From assembly GCF_004193775.1 (NCBI RefSeq), contig NC_041016.1:40152522-40216521 (forward strand): a stretch of 64,000 bases of DNA, read 5' to 3'. A model generated the notes under the pieces. The model was given only the letters and a program-made list of their open reading frames with translations, was not told the DNA's origin and ran no database searches. The position numbers and the translations under genes were made by a program. The stretch comes from Glycine soja (taxonomy: Eukaryota; Streptophyta; Magnoliopsida; Fabales; Fabaceae). Position 1 is the first letter of the stretch, and each line of letters begins with the position of its first letter. Of the stretch, positions 12,101 to 21,734 are shown piece after piece.

Positions 12101-13338
12101 GACCATCTGAGGTTAGGGTGATTCCTCCATCCAGGGTTGTATCTATTGCTGGAGAGGTCATAATTGTTCTGTTGTGGTTGATTTTGCTGCTGAGGTTGAG
12201 GAGGTCTATTGTAAATATTTGCAGCATAAGCTTCAGGCTGCTCAATCGCTCCAGGTTGCTGCATGGAAGGGCAAAGGTCTGTATGGTGGTCAGCAGAGGA
12301 GCACAAACCACAAACCCTTGCAACAGGTACAGATTTCTGATTCAAGGCCAGCTGGGTTACCAAGTTAACCAATGCATCCAATTTTCCTTCAAGCTTCTTA
12401 GTCTCAGATGATGCAGCTGAGTTTGTAGCTACCTCATGCACTCCTCTAATGACTATGGCATCATTTCTGGCGCTAAACTGCTGAGAGTTGGAAGCCATCT
12501 TCTCAATTAAATTTCTAGCTTCAACAGGAGTCATGTCTCCAAGGGCTCCACCACTGGCAGCATCTATCATACTTCTCTCCATATTACTGAGTCCTTCATA
12601 AAAATATTGGAAAAGAAGCTGCTCTGAAATCTGATGGTGAGGGCAACTGGCGCATAGTTTTTTAAATCGCTCCCAGTACTCATACAGGCTCTCTCCACTG
12701 AGTTGTCTAATACCTGAGATATCCTTCCTGATGGCTGTGGTCCTGGAAGCAGGGAAAAATTTTTCTAAGAATACTCTCTTAAGGTCATCCCAGCTTGTGA
12801 TGGACCTTGGAGCAAGGTAATACAGCCAGTCCTTTGCCACTCCCTCTAATGAATGAGGAAAAGCCTTAAGAAATATGTGATCCTCTTGGACATCTGGGGG
12901 TTTCATGGTGGAGCAGACAATGTGAAATTCTTTCAAATGTTTGTGCGGGTCTTCACCTGCAAGGCCATGAAACTTTGGAAGCAAATGAATCAGTCCAGTT
13001 TTAAGAACATATGGGACATCCTCATCAGGGTATTGGATGCACAAGCTTTCGTAGGTGAAATCAGGTGCAGCCATTTCCCTTAGAGTCCTCTCACGGGGTG
13101 GAGGTTGTGCCATGTTCTCAGAATGTGCAAAATCAGAATGCTCAGAATCAGAATGCTCAAAATTATAATGCTCAAGATCAGGATGTTCAAAATCACCAAT
13201 AACAGAATGCACAGATTCACCAATAATGGAATGCTCAGAATGATCAAAAGGTATAAAATGATGCCTAACTAATCTATGAAATGTCCTATCTATCTCAGGA
13301 TCAAAGGGTTGTAAGTCAGATGGATTGCCTCTAGTCAT
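9112..13338 (-). CDS. Calypso/Athila Gag-protease-RT-RNase H polyprotein
   Basis: A single 1408-residue frame. The N-terminus has His/Ser/Asp-rich degenerate repeats (31-75). The Athila-type gag domain spans about 90-290, followed by a CCHC knuckle (C343, C346, H351, C356) and Gln/Pro-rich linkers (380-510). Protease has the lineage-typical DLGAS (691-695). Reverse transcriptase runs from VCIDYRRLN (1061) through the catalytic FMDD (1161-1164). RNase H includes YTDHAAL (1374-1380) and then stops at 1408. FLDD at 1097 replaces the usual FLDG. The missing integrase means the element could move only with enzymes supplied in trans. An uninterrupted frame this long agrees with the small LTR divergence. 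Confidence 0.93.
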   Translation of the reverse strand: MTRGNPSDLQPFDPEIDRTFHRLVRHHFIPFDHSEHSIIGESVHSVIGDFEHPDLEHYNFEHSDSEHSDFAHSENMAQPPPRERTLREMAAPDFTYESLCIQYPDEDVPYVLKTGLIHLLPKFHGLAGEDPHKHLKEFHIVCSTMKPPDVQEDHIFLKAFPHSLEGVAKDWLYYLAPRSITSWDDLKRVFLEKFFPASRTTAIRKDISGIRQLSGESLYEYWERFKKLCASCPHHQISEQLLFQYFYEGLSNMERSMIDAASGGALGDMTPVEARNLIEKMASNSQQFSARNDAIVIRGVHEVATNSAASSETKKLEGKLDALVNLVTQLALNQKSVPVARVCGLCSSADHHTDLCPSMQQPGAIEQPEAYAANIYNRPPQPQQQNQPQQNNYDLSSNRYNPGWRNHPNLRWSSPQQQQQQPAPSFQNAAGPSRPYIPPPIQQQQQPQKQPTVEAPPQPSLEELVRQMTMQNMQFQQETIASIQSLTNQMGQLATQLNQQQSQNSDKLPFQAVQNPKIVSAISLRSGKQCQGPQPVAPSSSANEPAKLHSTPEKGDDKNLPNNFCAGESSSTGNSDLQKQLIPPLPFPPRAVSNKKMEEAEKEILETFRKVEVNIPLLDAIKQIPRYAKFLKELCTNKRKLKGSERISMGRNVSALIGKSVPQILEKCKDPGTFSIPCIIGNSKFDNAMLDLGASVSVMPLSIFNSLSLGPLQSTDVVIHLANRSVAYPVGFIEDVLVRVGELIFLVDFYILNMEDGFSQGSVPIILGRPFMKTARTKIDVYAGTLSMEFGDITVHFNILDVMKYPSEDLSVFRAEIIDHVVDEYMTDLYSNLHASHSSCIESEIVLDHMSEFDAESESESDIDCMSGGGVLPLEIDFIESDRTNHVSESTHTSDFLYEVKAEKPSPSTTVQPTTPELKPLPSNLKYAYLDDSKSFPVIISASLADELEEKLLSVLKKHKKAIGWTLADIPGISPSTCMHRINLEDGAKPVRQPQRRLNPVILDVVKKKITKLLQAGIIYPISDNQWVSPVQVVPKKTGLTVIKNEKEELIPTRVQNSWRVCIDYRRLNQVTKKDHFPLPFIDQMLERLAGKSHYCFLDDFFGYMQITIASEDQEKTTFTCPFGTFAYRRMPFGLCNAPGTFQRCMISIFSDFLENCIEVFMDDFTVFGSSFDGCLNSLEKVLNRCIETNLVLNFEKCHFMVEQGIVLGHIISNKGIEVDPAKISDISQLPYPSCVREVRSFLGHAGFYRRFIRDFSKVALPLSNLLRKEVEFDFNDRCKEAFDCLKRALTTTPIIQAPDWTSPFELMCDASNYALGAVLAQKIDKLPRVIYYASRTLDAAQANYTTTEKELLAIVFALEKFRSYLLGTRIIVYTDHAALKYLLKKADSKPRLIRWMLWLQEFTFVRI

Positions 13339-14176
13339 ACACTACATTCAGCATGCACACAACTAGTTGCCTTGTCATGTAAATAAAGGTGTAGGTTTGA
13401 ACTACAGCTATCCTCAAATGATATCCAAATGACTTGAAATTTTGTGAGCAACCTTATAAAATGATGAGAAGATAGCACAAAAAATTTCAGACAAAAATTC
13501 AAAGTCTAACTATGAAAGCTAAAAATGGTAGGTTAAGAAAAATAAGTGCATAAAACTTGAAAAATAAAAAACTTTTGACAGAATCGCTTTTTTTGGACGA
13601 TGGAGACCTCAGCCGGCCTATGGCCGGCTCCCACGATGTAGGAAATTTTTTTCTACCCCAAATGCATATATAATAATTGCGATTCTGATAACCGGAGCAA
13701 AAGATATGGCCGTTTGAAGTTTTGACAAACACAAAATTTGCTAGTTTTTTGGAACTTTCAAATCTGACCAAACTAAAGGCTCTAGCTATTTTTCCCACAA
13801 AATATGGATTAAAAGAAGTTACCACAAAAAAAATTCAGCCAAAAATAACAACCCTAGCTACTAAAACAAAAAATCACAAATAATTCAGCATGGGTGGTCG
13901 CTTAAATCCGTCGCTAAGGGATTTCTACTACTACTCTGGTTTGCCGCAAGCAGAAATGGTCGCTAAGTCCGTCGCAAAACACTATTCACAGCAAAACACC
14001 CAAGACTGAAACAGGGAAAACGCTTAATGGGAAAACTGAAACAGAACACACACTAAACAAAATATCAAGATACTAAACGACACTAACACACATATTAACA
14101 CAATACTAACAATTAAACATAAAACACGAAAGAATTAAACACACAACGCTAGCTATTACGAACCTTTGGACACTGC
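13339..14176 (-). other. 5' leader of the Calypso-type element
   Basis: This stretch lies between the primer site and the gag start. No convincing coding sequence is seen. It is a plausible location for packaging signals, but nothing specific can be recognised. Confidence 0.6.
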
Positions 14177-14194
14177 TCCCCGGCAACGGCACCA
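14177..14194 (-). other. Primer-binding site, tRNA-Asp type
   Basis: In element sense the 18-mer TGGTGCCGTTGCCGGGGA lies four bases inside the 5' LTR. It matches the 3' end expected for plant tRNA-Asp with one apparent mismatch. Confidence 0.85.
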
Positions 14195-14198
14195 AATT

Positions 14199-15357
14199 TG
14201 ATCGAGGTCGTACCCGAATCAAATAAACATGAAAATGCAGTAACTAGGAAGTGATCCTAGGTCGTTTCCCAACGAGCAGTGACAAACCAAATGTTCATAA
14301 TATACTTGTCGTAACAGTAACGATTGGGGGGGTTTGTTTGTTTTGTGATTAAAGAGCAGAACAAGTAAACTGGAATACGAAACTACTAATATTAAAAACG
14401 GGTTGTTTCCTCTGATTCAGAAGCCATTCTCTTATCCTGGGTTATGGAGAATTTGTCCCTAACAGTCAACCACTTAATCCAACCCTATTTCAATTAACTA
14501 AGCGAAAATCAACTTAGGGTTTTCAATACGTGATTAGGCACCACATACACCAGTTAGCCCTTCGTCCATTAAGCATGAATGCAAGTTAGGCTCAGAGGCA
14601 ATTAATCGAACACGAAGCGTGCACTGATTAATATTCACGAATTTGGGATAACTGGTGAAGGAAAAACTGCCAGGAAACCACATTACAAGCGAAACCTCAA
14701 AGAGAGTTGGGCTTCGTCCTCAAAAGGAAACAACACCAGAAAATCTAGCCTTCCATGAATTCAAACAGAAAACGCAAATGAAACATGAAGCAGAAACGTA
14801 AATGAACAGAAACGTAAATGAGCAAAAACGTAAATGAACAGAAATGTAGATGAAACAGAAACATAAATAAGAGTAGAAAAAGAAGCAAGAACGAAATTGT
14901 AATTAGAAACAGAAAATGTAAAATTGCATTACATGAACAGTAGCATTAAAGCAGAAAAATGAAAACCCTAAAACAAAAGCTCTGGATAATGAATAGCATA
15001 ACAGAATGCCTTGCACGAATCCCAAGGATGCTATTTAAAAAGAGTCACTCAAAGTCACTGGGCCCTATTACAATACTCTGGCCCAAAACGAAATAAACAC
15101 TGAACAACATAAAATAAAATTGCGAAATTTCCTAATTAACTAAGGTAAGCGCTGCTTAATTTGCCCTCTTCAAGTCCATAACCAAAATCCGGATTAAGCT
15201 CAATGTTTCATTAATTCCTGAAATTAGATTAAAAACATCAAATTAGCTAAATGAGCCCAAATAATAAAACTGCCTGATTAATTGACAATTAAGACCAATC
15301 CGTAATTAAAATGGTGCAAAAAGGGTTTTGAAAATAGAAGAAAATGATGGCACATCA
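14199..15357 (-). repeat. 5' LTR of the Calypso-type element
   Basis: 1159 bp, direct repeat of 6903-8066, with TG...CA ends in element sense. Insertion at 15357/15358 interrupts the gag frame of the middle gypsy element without changing its phase. Confidence 0.92.
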
Positions 15358-15577
15358 CTTACCCTTATCTTCCTTGGGTTTTGAAGGTGCAGCCCCCAAA
15401 ATTCCATGGGCTTGGTCCTTTCTTGGATAAGAATGAGAGGCATAAGATTTTGAAGAATGCTTTCTTTTAAGTTGTTGCTCGACTCTTATACAAATATGGA
15501 CTAGTTCATCTAGGTCCCTATATGAAAGGAGTTCAACCTTGTCCCTCACTTTCATATTAAGCCCACAAAGGAACCTA
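15358..15577 (-). pseudogene. Gag fragment of the middle gypsy element
   Basis: The frame carries the gag signature RDLDELVHICIRVEQQLKRK and runs straight into the Calypso LTR at 15357. It resumes in phase at 6902. The fragment starts directly beside the primer site, so the first part of gag, normally about a kilobase, has been deleted. A closely similar signature (ELEDLVHQASKVEQQLKRK) occurs in the 58.5-kb gypsy gag. Confidence 0.85.
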
Positions 15578-15589
15578 GCTCTAATACCA
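15578..15589 (-). other. Primer-binding site, tRNA-Met type
   Basis: TGGTATTAGAGC in element sense, two bases inside the 5' LTR of the middle gypsy element. It differs from the common TGGTATCAGAGC by one base. Confidence 0.75.
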
Positions 15590-15591
15590 CA

Positions 15592-16540
15592 TGATGTAGC
15601 TCCATTGGAGCTTGTAGGCATTGGATCTTTTTCATCAATGAAGTCTTTTGCTTCTTGAGGTCTGATTGCAACGGAATGGAGAAGGAGAAAGATGATTGGA
15701 GATGCCACTTCAAGGAGAAGATGAGTCTAGAAGAAGCTCCCCACCATAAGAAGCCATGGATAAGAGCTTGAAGGTAGAAGAAGATGAATGGAGGGAGAGG
15801 AAGAGAAGGAGCATGAAATTTAGTGCCTCAAAAGAGGTATGAACTTTGAAGTTTAATTCTCAAATGATCAAAGTTGGAAAAACGCATACACGTAGCCTCT
15901 ATTTATAGCCCAAGTGTCATACAAAATTGGAGAGAAATTTGATTTTTTATTCAAATTTCACTTGAATTTGTGGAGCCAAAATTTTACTAATTATGATTAG
16001 TGAATTTTAGATATGTTTCAGTTCACTAATCCAAGATCAAGTAAAAGATTTTCCACTAAGTGTGCTTAGGTGTCATGAAGCATGTAAAGCATGAAGGACG
16101 TGCACAAAGTGTGACTATACGATGTGACAATGGAGTGTAGCAAGCAAATGCTCACCTCCCCCTCTAAAATTTAATTGGATTGGGCTTCGCTCAATTCAAT
16201 TAAATTTATTTCCCAACACACACATCAAATATTCACTTAATGCATGTGAAATTACAAAACTACCCCTAATACAAAAACTAGTCCAGGTGCCCTAAAATAC
16301 AAGGGCTGAAAAATCCTATATTTCTAGGGTACCCTACCTACATTATGGAGCTCTAAATACAAGGACAAAAAATAATGAAATCCTAATCTAATATGTACAA
16401 AGATAAGTGGACTCATACTTAGCCCATGGGCCCGAAATCTACCCTAAGGCTCATGAAAACCCTAGGGCCTTCTCTTGCATCTCTGGCCCAATCTACTTGG
16501 AGTCTTCTATCCAATGCCCTTGCGGGATAGGATTGCATCA
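15592..16540 (-). repeat. 5' LTR of the middle gypsy element
   Basis: 949 bp, direct repeat of 4800-5774. Its right edge (16540) abuts the interrupted copia integrase frame. Confidence 0.88.
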
Positions 16541-18287
16541 TTTAGGGTCCTGACAAGGTCCCCAAACGTCACTATAAATTAAGGTGAATGGACTAAATTG
16601 TTTATAATCCTTACAGGAATAAGAGGAACAATAATGTTTTGCAAATTGACAAATTTCACAAGAAAACAAATTTGGATTTTTATTTTTAAAGAGATCAGGA
16701 AATAAATGCTTCAAATACAAAAAATTGGGGTGACCTAGCCGATAATGCCATAGCATTATTTCTTCATCTTCATGAATCATAATTGAATTGAGACAATTTT
16801 AGTGGAGTTTCTCCTTAGGACTAGACTCATCTTCAAAGAAATAGAGACCATCAACCTCTTTAGAACTGCCAATCATCCTCCTTGAACTCAACTCCTGAAA
16901 TATACATGTAGAGGAATAAAAAATAGCCAAACAAATCAAGTCCTGTGTTAATTTACTTATAGACAACAAATTACATGATAAATTTGGGAACATGAAGGAC
17001 ATTGTGAAGGGTTAAAGTTTTAGATACAGGAATAGAACCAACATCAGCTATAGTAGAAAAGGTACCATTAGCTATTTTGACCTTTTTGTGACCTGCACAA
17101 GGACTATATGTGGAAAACAATTTTGAACAGTTTGTCATATGGTCAGAGGCTCCAGAATCGATGATCCATGGTGCTTTGGAATCAGGTTTGGAACTAAGGA
17201 GAGCAGCAGAGAAAGAGATGCCTTTTTGAGCCAAAGAAGAGGATGAAGTCACTGACATTTTTGTGGTAAAGAGTTTATGCATGTGCTCTAGTTGTTCCTT
17301 AGTGAACGGAGATGACTCAGAGTTGCCTTTCTGCTCCACATTTTCAGCATTCGAGGTTTGAAAAGCCCGACCCTCTCCAGTTGGTTTCTTTTTTGAGTTG
17401 GGTGGTTTTCCATGGAGTTTCCAGTAGGTTTCCTTAGTGTGCCATGGTCTTCTACAATGATCACACCAAGGTCACTTCTTTTTTTCTCCTTCTGGTTCGT
17501 GTCCTCTTGCAACCAGGGCTGAACTTTCAGCATCTTGCATCTTTGTACCATTAGAGTTTCGCAGCATGATTTTCCTCCTGGATTCCTCCCTCCTAACTTC
17601 AGAGAACACTTCTCGCATTGACGGCAGTGGTTTTCTGCCCAAAATTATACCACGCACCTCATCCGGTTCTTGATTTAAACCTACTAAAAACATGTAAACT
17701 CTATCATTCTCTTCTTTCTTCTTGAACCTGGTTGCATCATTGGGATTTTCCCAATCATCCTCATAGCACTGGTCCAGCTCCTGCCAGAGAGTAACCATGA
17801 GATTGTAAAAGGTTGTGACATCCTTGTCTCCTTGTTTGGACTGCCACAACTAAGTCTTAAGTTCATAAATCTAAGAAGAGTTTTCTAGATCAGAATAGCA
17901 ATCGCGGACGGCCTCCCACACATCTTTTGCAGTTAGGAGGAATAAGTATGACTTCCCAATGGAAGAGTCCATTGAGTTGATCAGCCATGCGATGATTAGT
18001 GAATTTTCTTACTTTCATCTTGGGAGAGAGGGGTCGGTCACTCCTGGTTGAGAGGTGTCTCCTATCAGGTAGCCCAACTTTCCCTTGCCATCAAGGGCCA
18101 GTTTCACGGATTGAGCCCATTCAACATAATTTTTACAAGCTGTAAATTGGTACCCATGGACAGAGAATCAGATATGATAGGGGATGATACAGTTTCATTA
18201 CCACCAGAATTCGTAGAAGTGGTGGAGGAATTTTCTCCAGTCGCAACGTTTTTTTCCATGGCAAGATACCACAAGATTAGAGTCGAA
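16541..18287 (-). pseudogene. Copia gag, protease and integrase N-terminus
   Basis: Reading leftward, gag starts near 18260 (MEKNVATG). It passes through a broken stretch with several frameshifts, then a clear UBN2-type gag block (FYNLMVTLWQELDQC near 17820; FLVGLNQEPDEVRG near 17690). Protease shows PWIIDSGASDHMT near 17160. The pre-integrase HHCC zinc region (WHYRLGHPN ... CEICQFAKH) lies near 16640-16755 and ends with SDVWGP at the insertion point. The frames are broken at least at about 17350, 17480, 17870 and 18100. The rest of integrase continues at 4799. Confidence 0.88.
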
Positions 18288-18299
18288 GCTCTGATACCA
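18288..18299 (-). other. Primer-binding site of the copia element
   Basis: TGGTATCAGAGC in element sense, immediately inside the 5' LTR: the standard plant initiator tRNA-Met primer site. Confidence 0.9.
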
Positions 18300-18619
18300 T
18301 GTGATTTTAGGGATTGCTGGGGAGAAAAACAATAGGAGAGGAAGAATAATTCTTGTATATTATTTAGGAATAAAAGATTTACATATATAGGCAAGGCTAC
18401 CAATTACATAATAAATGCAGAAAGAAAAGTAAATAAAAAGGGATCAGATCAAATAAGAGAGATTTGATTCTGACCCAAAATAATAATAAAAGCATATCAA
18501 AATTGGAATAATATGATCTTGATCCGAATTATTCAATCTTCTAGAAAATTAATTGCAAAAATAAACATCCAGTTGTCTAATTAATTCTTAATATAGACAT
18601 ACAGCTCTCAACACTAACA
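18300..18619 (-). repeat. 5' LTR of the copia element
   Basis: 320 bp. In element sense it begins TGTTAGTGTTGAGAGC and ends AAAATCACA directly before the primer site. No partner LTR is present on the left side. Confidence 0.85.
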
Positions 18620-18990
18620 ATTGGTCTGACCAGCCTCCTCCTCCTCTACCTCACCATGCCAGAACACAATATCTGTCAGCCCACCATTGACCAACTTGAA
18701 GCAGTGACTCGTCTCACCCAGGGCTCTACCACCTTAACCTAGAACTACACCGCATTTTCCCAGGCCCAAAGCGCTTTGAATGGCAAGCTTGACTCCATCC
18801 TAGATTGTCTTGCTGCTCTCACTCCGGCACCCTCTTCTCCTACGTCACCTCCACCAAATGCACCCATGCCCAATATGCTTCTCATGCTAACTTTGCTTCC
18901 ATGCCCCGTAGCCAGACAACAAAGCCACACACCCATGCCGACTCCACTCCCCATGGCTGGAAAAGGAGATGGTTCTTTTCACCGAATGTT
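18620..18990 (+). pseudogene. Gag-like N-terminal fragment
   Basis: From an ATG at 18656 the translation (MPEHNICQPTIDQLEAVTRL) leads into a stop at about 18738, then SALNGKLDSILDCLAAL and a Pro/Ser-rich linker. The short helical segment followed by a Pro-rich linker resembles the start of plant gypsy Gag proteins. I cannot assign a lineage. It joins the Hsp70 piece at about 18990 without an intron. Confidence 0.5.
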
Positions 18991-19230
18991 TGGTCGATGA
19001 CGCCGCCAAGGACCAGGTTGCCATGAACCCCGTCAATACCATCTTCGATGCTAAGCGTTTGAGTGGAAAGAGATTTTGTGATGCCTCCACTCGGAGTGAT
19101 ATGCAGCTATGGCCATCTAAGGCTATCCCTGGGCCTCCTGACAAAGCTATGATTGTGGTCTAATACAAAGGTGAGGACAATCAGTTCGCTGCTAAGGAAA
19201 TTTCTTCAATGGTTCTCATGAAGATGCATG
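18991..19230 (+). pseudogene. Hsp70 ATPase-domain fragment
   Basis: The reading [20 protein letters not shown], then [21 protein letters not shown] and [10 protein letters not shown] is the early part of the nucleotide-binding domain of a cytosolic-type Hsp70 chaperone, roughly residues 55-135 of the family. An in-frame TAA at 19161 follows IVV. The expected continuation after MKM(R)EI is replaced at about 19230 by dynamin sequence. Only about 80 of some 650 family residues are present, so no chaperone can be made. Confidence 0.9.
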
Positions 19231-20273
19231 AGATTCAGCTTCCTTCCATTGATGTTGTTGGCGATCAATCTTTAGGTAAATCTAGTGTTCTTGAATCTTT
19301 GGCTGGTATTAGTCTGCCACGTGTTGCACTAGGGTACCCTTAGATATTAGGCTCTGGAATCACCCTCTTCCAACCCCAGAGCTTGTGTTGGAGTTCTATG
19401 GCAAGACCTTTTCAACAGATGAAGCACACGTTTCTCAGGCCATAAATGCTGCCAAAGATGAGCATGCTGGCCATGGCAAAGGGATTTCCAACAACCATTT
19501 GACATTGTTGGTGAATAAGAATGGCATTCCTGATCTTTCTACGGTTGATCTTCCTAGTATAACTCAGGTTCCAGTTCATGGACACCTTGAGAATATTTAT
19601 GACCAGATTAAGGATATGATCATGGAGTATATAAAGCCGGAAGAAAACATTTTACTGAATGTTTTCTCTGTTAGTGCTGATTTTACTACTTGTGAGTCCA
19701 TTTGGATGTCTCAAAGTGTTGACAACACTGGGCTCAGGACTTTGGCTGTGGTGACAAATACTGCCAAGTCTCCTGAAGGCTTGTTAGAGAAAGTTACAGT
19801 TGATGAAGTCAATATTGGTCTTGGCTATGTTTGTGTCCGAAACCGCATTGATGATGAAATTTATGAGGATGCTAGGGTGGAAGAACAAAAGTTGTTCGAG
19901 TTCCATCCACTTCTTTTCAAAATTGACAAGTCTATTGTGGGTGTTTCAGTTTTAGCACAGAAACTGGTTCAGGTTCAAATACAGGCTATGAGCACATCTA
20001 AAATGTTGCCAGAAATAGTGAAAAAGATCAATGAGAAGATGGCTAATAATATGCCTGATTTGGAAAAATTGCCAACAAACTTGGCTTCAGTTGCTGATGC
20101 CATGACCGCTTTCATGCATATTATTGGATTGGCAAAAGAATATCTTAGAAAAATTCTCCTTAACGGAGAATTTGATGAGTCTCCATATGATAAAAACATG
20201 CATCGCGCTCCACGTTCGGTTGAGGTGTTGGATTCCTCCTCAACTGATCTTTACAGTTGTGCTGAAAGTGATG
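19231..20273 (+). pseudogene. Dynamin-related protein (DRP4-like) GTPase fragment
   Basis: The fragment starts at the G1 region ([18 protein letters not shown]; family GDQSSGKSS) and has a frame disturbance near 19325-19340. It then runs open from 19385 (LEFYGKTFSTDEAHV, GHGKGISN) through G3 DLPSIT (usually DLPGIT) and the G4 region (TNTAKS instead of a TKxDKS type), and onward into the middle domain (LPEIVKKINEKMANNMPDLEKLP). It ends at about residue 297 of the 615-codon frame. The altered G3 and G4 residues would weaken GTP binding. The frame then fuses in phase to acyl-CoA synthetase. Confidence 0.9.
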
Positions 20274-21635
20274 CAGAACAGGGGTATAGTGTTGTACTCC
20301 TAGAGAAATTACAAACAGGAAGGTGGAATGTTTACAGATCTATACGATCTCCTCTGCAGCTGGTGACCAAGTTTCCTAATCATCCTGAAATTAGTACCCT
20401 GCACAATAATTTTGTGTGCTCAGTTGACACCTTTCAAGACTACAAATATCGGGGAACACGTGTCCGTCTTGATGGAACTGTTCGGGAGTACAAATGGATG
20501 ACATATGGAGAAGTAGGTATGCCCCGGTCAGCAATAGGTTCTGGTTTGATTTATTATGGAATCCAAAAGGGCTCTAGTATTGGGTTGTATTTTATTAACA
20601 GACCTGAGTGGCTCATTGTTGATCATGCTTGCTCTGCATACTCATTTGTGCAAGTTATATTTTGTGTACCTCAAACATTAAAATTATTGCTGAGCTACTT
20701 GTCAGATATTCCAACTGTACATCTAATCATGGTAGTTGGAGGTATGGATGATCGAATTCCATCAGTTCCATCGTCAACTGGAGTTCACATTATTACAAAT
20801 TCAAAGCTTCTTAATCAGGGATGCAACAACCTTCAGCCCTTTTGTCCACCAAAACCTGATGGCATTGCAACCATTTTCTATACAGGTGGTACAACTGGAA
20901 CCCCAAAAGGTGCTATCTCAACCCATGGCAACTTTATTGCAAGTGTTGCTAGGAGTACTAGAGATGAGAAATTCGACCCTTCTGATGTTTATCTATCCTG
21001 TCTCCCTTTGGAATACATTTATGTGCAAGCAAACCAGGTCATGACAGTACATTTTGGCATTGCAGTGGAATTCTACCAGGGGGATAGTATGAAATTAATG
21101 GATGACATAGCTGCTCTAAAACCTACTGTCTTTTGTAGTGTTCCTCGGCTATATAACAGAATATATGCTGGTATCATTAATGCTGTTAAAACATCTGGTG
21201 GTCTGAAGGAGAGACTATTTAATATTGCCTAAAATGTTAAAAGGCGGGCTTTATTGCATGGGACGAACCCATCTCCTATGTGGGACAGATTAGTTTTCAA
21301 CAAGATAAAAAAGAAGCTTAGAGGACGAGTTCGAGTTATGGCATTAGGTGCCTCACATTTATCACCCGATTTCATGGAATTTTGGAAGATTTGCCTTGGT
21401 TGTCGGATGACTGAAGGATATGCAATGACGGAGAGTCTTGTGTTATAAGTTGCATTGATGAGGATGACAACCTTGTTGGCTCTCCTAATGTAGCCTGTGA
21501 TATAAAACTTGTGGATGTTCCAGAAATGAACTATACATCTGATGATCAGCCCAATCCCCGTGGGGAAATTTGTGTTAGGGGTCCCATTGATGAAGATGGA
21601 TGGCTAAATACTGGAGATATTGGGACTCAAGGTTG
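20274..21635 (+). pseudogene. Long-chain acyl-CoA synthetase (LACS6/7-like) fragment
   Basis: The piece begins YSVVLLEKLQTGRWNVYRS, as in peroxisomal LACS proteins, and continues without introns through GSSIGLYFINRPEWLIVDHA, the AMP-binding P-loop YTGGTTGTPKGA (Ser replaced by Gly in YTSGTTG) and FCSVPRLYNRIYAG. The first stop is TAA at 21230. After it, frames restored by small changes show [44 protein letters not shown] and [10 protein letters not shown]. Two internal blocks are missing: the segment with PLYDTLG between HACSAYS and VQVIFC, and the FRGYY-type segment after RGP. Both look like skipped exons. The enzyme normally activates fatty acids for beta-oxidation; this copy cannot. Confidence 0.93.
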
Positions 21636-21649
21636 TTTTTCCCAGCGGA

Positions 21650-21734
21650 GGGTGCTGATAGCAATACAGAGAGGGTTGATACCAGACCAAGCAGGAACAT
21701 CAAGAGGCCCAATTATCTTTGTGATTACGTATGA
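21650..21734 (+). pseudogene. Retroelement polyprotein C-terminal tail
   Basis: Immediately after the synthetase, a different frame reads [20 protein letters not shown] and ends CDYV stop, a basic tail like those closing plant retroelement polyproteins. The same 80 bp is at 1754-1833. A purine-rich AGGGGAC follows at once, as expected before or at an LTR start. Confidence 0.55.

Larger units (their letters stand above)
6903..15357 (-). mobile_element. Athila/Calypso-type Ty3/gypsy retrotransposon, young but lacking integrase
   Basis: Complete LTR pair (6903-8066 and 14199-15357, TG...CA ends in element sense: TGATGTGCC to CGATCA). The primer site 14177-14194 is complementary to tRNA-Asp (TGGTGCCGTTGCCGGGGA), the usual Athila/Calypso primer. 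A purine tract lies at 8067-8080. The 5-bp flanks cctac (6898-6902) and cttac (15358-15362) differ at one base. By eye the LTRs differ at only some 20-25 positions, so insertion was recent. The only large frame encodes Gag, protease, RT and RNase H. No integrase or envelope-like frame was found. Confidence 0.92.
4800..16540 (-). mobile_element. Non-autonomous Ty3/gypsy retrotransposon nested in the copia
   Basis: Two long direct repeats (4800-5774 and 15592-16540), each beginning tgatgtagctcc and ending gcatca on the plus strand, bound this element. In element direction the primer site TGGTATTAGAGC (15578-15589) sits next to the 5' LTR, and a purine tract (5775-5786, AAGGGGAGGGAA in element sense) precedes the 3' LTR. 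Flanks tgtag (4795-4799) and tttag (16541-16545) fit a 5-bp target duplication with one mismatch. The inside holds only a late piece of gag and scraps of pol. It was later split by the Calypso-type element 6903-15357. Confidence 0.88.
1893..18619 (-). mobile_element. Ty1/copia retrotransposon, split by nested insertions and lacking its 3' end
   Basis: Order in element direction (right to left): 5' LTR 18300-18619, primer-binding site 18288-18299, gag, protease and pre-integrase zinc region 16541-18287, then after the interruption integrase core, reverse transcriptase and RNase H 1893-4799. The integrase frame stops at 16541 after a SDVWGP motif and resumes at 4799 with the next expected residues. 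The 11.7-kb gypsy block between them is therefore a later insertion. The 3' LTR is absent: the pol frame breaks near 1893 into an unrelated repeated segment. Many frameshifts and stops show that the element is dead. Confidence 0.9.

Noticed and set aside
11908..12411. Open frames on the plus strand opposite the Calypso gag
   Set aside because: They mirror Gln/Pro-rich gag codons on the other strand, giving Leu-rich artefacts without any domain.
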